This document shows positions 5,361 through 5,508 of a DNA stretch of 5,508 nucleotides, in pieces. Under the pieces are notes generated by a model. It searched no databases and was not told the DNA's origin. It saw only the letters and a list, made by a program, of their open reading frames with translations. The stretch is taken from contig JAUUWJ010000064.1 of assembly GCA_030589175.1 (NCBI GenBank), positions 1 through 5,508 on the forward strand. Reading direction: 5' to 3'. The position numbers were made by a program, and so were the translations under genes. Source of the DNA: Actinomycetes bacterium. Lineage in GTDB: Bacteria > Actinomycetota > Aquicultoria > SURF-47 > JAUUWJ01. The first letter of the stretch is position 1. Every line of letters starts with the position of its first letter.

Positions 5361-5508
5361 CTAAGCGACCTTGCCAATAGCATGCCAGATAACGGCCATC
5401 GATGAATACCTCTCTCCGGGCATTTTCTGTAGTGTTTCTATAATATTTTGAGGCGCTTTCTTATCGCAAACGTGTTCGACAACCTGTACTTTTGTTGTCG
5501 GAAAATCT
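5361..5508 (-). CDS. DUF2795-like small protein, C-terminal part (cut by window edge)
   Basis: The minus strand is open from the right edge (first full codon at 5507) to a TAG at 5361-5363, giving 48 residues. They begin with DFPTTKVQVVEHV, continue with a KKAPQNIIETLQKMP stretch and end in WHAIGKVA. The spacing of the FP-x-x-K motif, a helix, an AP turn, a helix, LxxMP, an R-Y pair and a final A-[IV]-GKV matches what I recall of DUF2795, a family of small actinobacterial proteins of unknown function, often about 60-120 residues. The start lies outside the window, so full length and upstream domains are unknown. The frame shows amphipathic coding character rather than random sequence. Family assignment is from memory of the pattern, not from a search. 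No function can be given. Confidence 0.6.
   Translation of the reverse strand, partial: DFPTTKVQVVEHVCDKKAPQNIIETLQKMPGERYSSMAVIWHAIGKVA

Noticed and set aside
1..5508. A novel multi-gene defence, mobile or biosynthetic system
   Set aside because: All genes seen belong to known housekeeping or signalling families and none forms a coherent new cassette; no transposase, integrase, nuclease, reverse transcriptase or CRISPR repeat is present.

Overview
The window holds chromosomal genes of a low-to-moderate-GC bacterium. From left to right it contains a lysine/threonine biosynthesis pair (hom, cut by the left edge, and lysA), a 392-base AT-rich spacer, a large cyclic-di-GMP signalling protein, a divergent trehalose-phosphatase gene, a convergent tRNA-Thr gene and the tail of a small DUF2795-like protein cut by the right edge. 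Everything except the trehalose-phosphatase gene is on the minus strand. No mobile element, CRISPR array, phage gene or defence system is visible.

Organism: the lysA-hom gene order is common in Firmicutes- and Actinobacteria-type genomes. The tRNA-Thr lacks an encoded CCA end. The right-edge protein resembles DUF2795, a small family found mostly in Actinobacteria. The PAS-GAF-GGDEF-HD-GYP fusion is typical of environmental, often uncultivated bacteria. Together these suggest an environmental Gram-positive-related lineage, possibly a deep actinobacterial group, but this is inference and the sequence does not settle it.

Layout: 1-500, homoserine dehydrogenase N-terminal part (-). 501-580, short gap with a heptamer repeat. 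581-1861, diaminopimelate decarboxylase (-). 1862-2253, AT-rich region with no supported gene. 2254-4290, PAS/GAF/GGDEF/HD-GYP protein (-) with a good sigma-70-like promoter. 4291-4392, divergent promoter region. 4393-5154, trehalose-6-phosphate phosphatase (+), possibly translated from a leaderless message. 5154-5226, tRNA-Thr(UGU) (-), whose last base lies in the phosphatase stop codon. 5227-5360, tRNA promoter and a degenerate heptamer repeat. 5361-5508, DUF2795-like C-terminus (-).

How the genes work together: lysA and hom act on the two branches that divide aspartate semialdehyde between lysine and threonine/methionine, and are probably co-transcribed. The signalling protein should sense an input through its PAS and GAF domains and set c-di-GMP levels through opposing synthase and phosphodiesterase domains. 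It is divergent from the trehalose gene, but no functional link can be shown. The least conventional signals are the seven-base-period repeats in the gaps, the cysteine-rich PAS domain and the apparently leaderless otsB.
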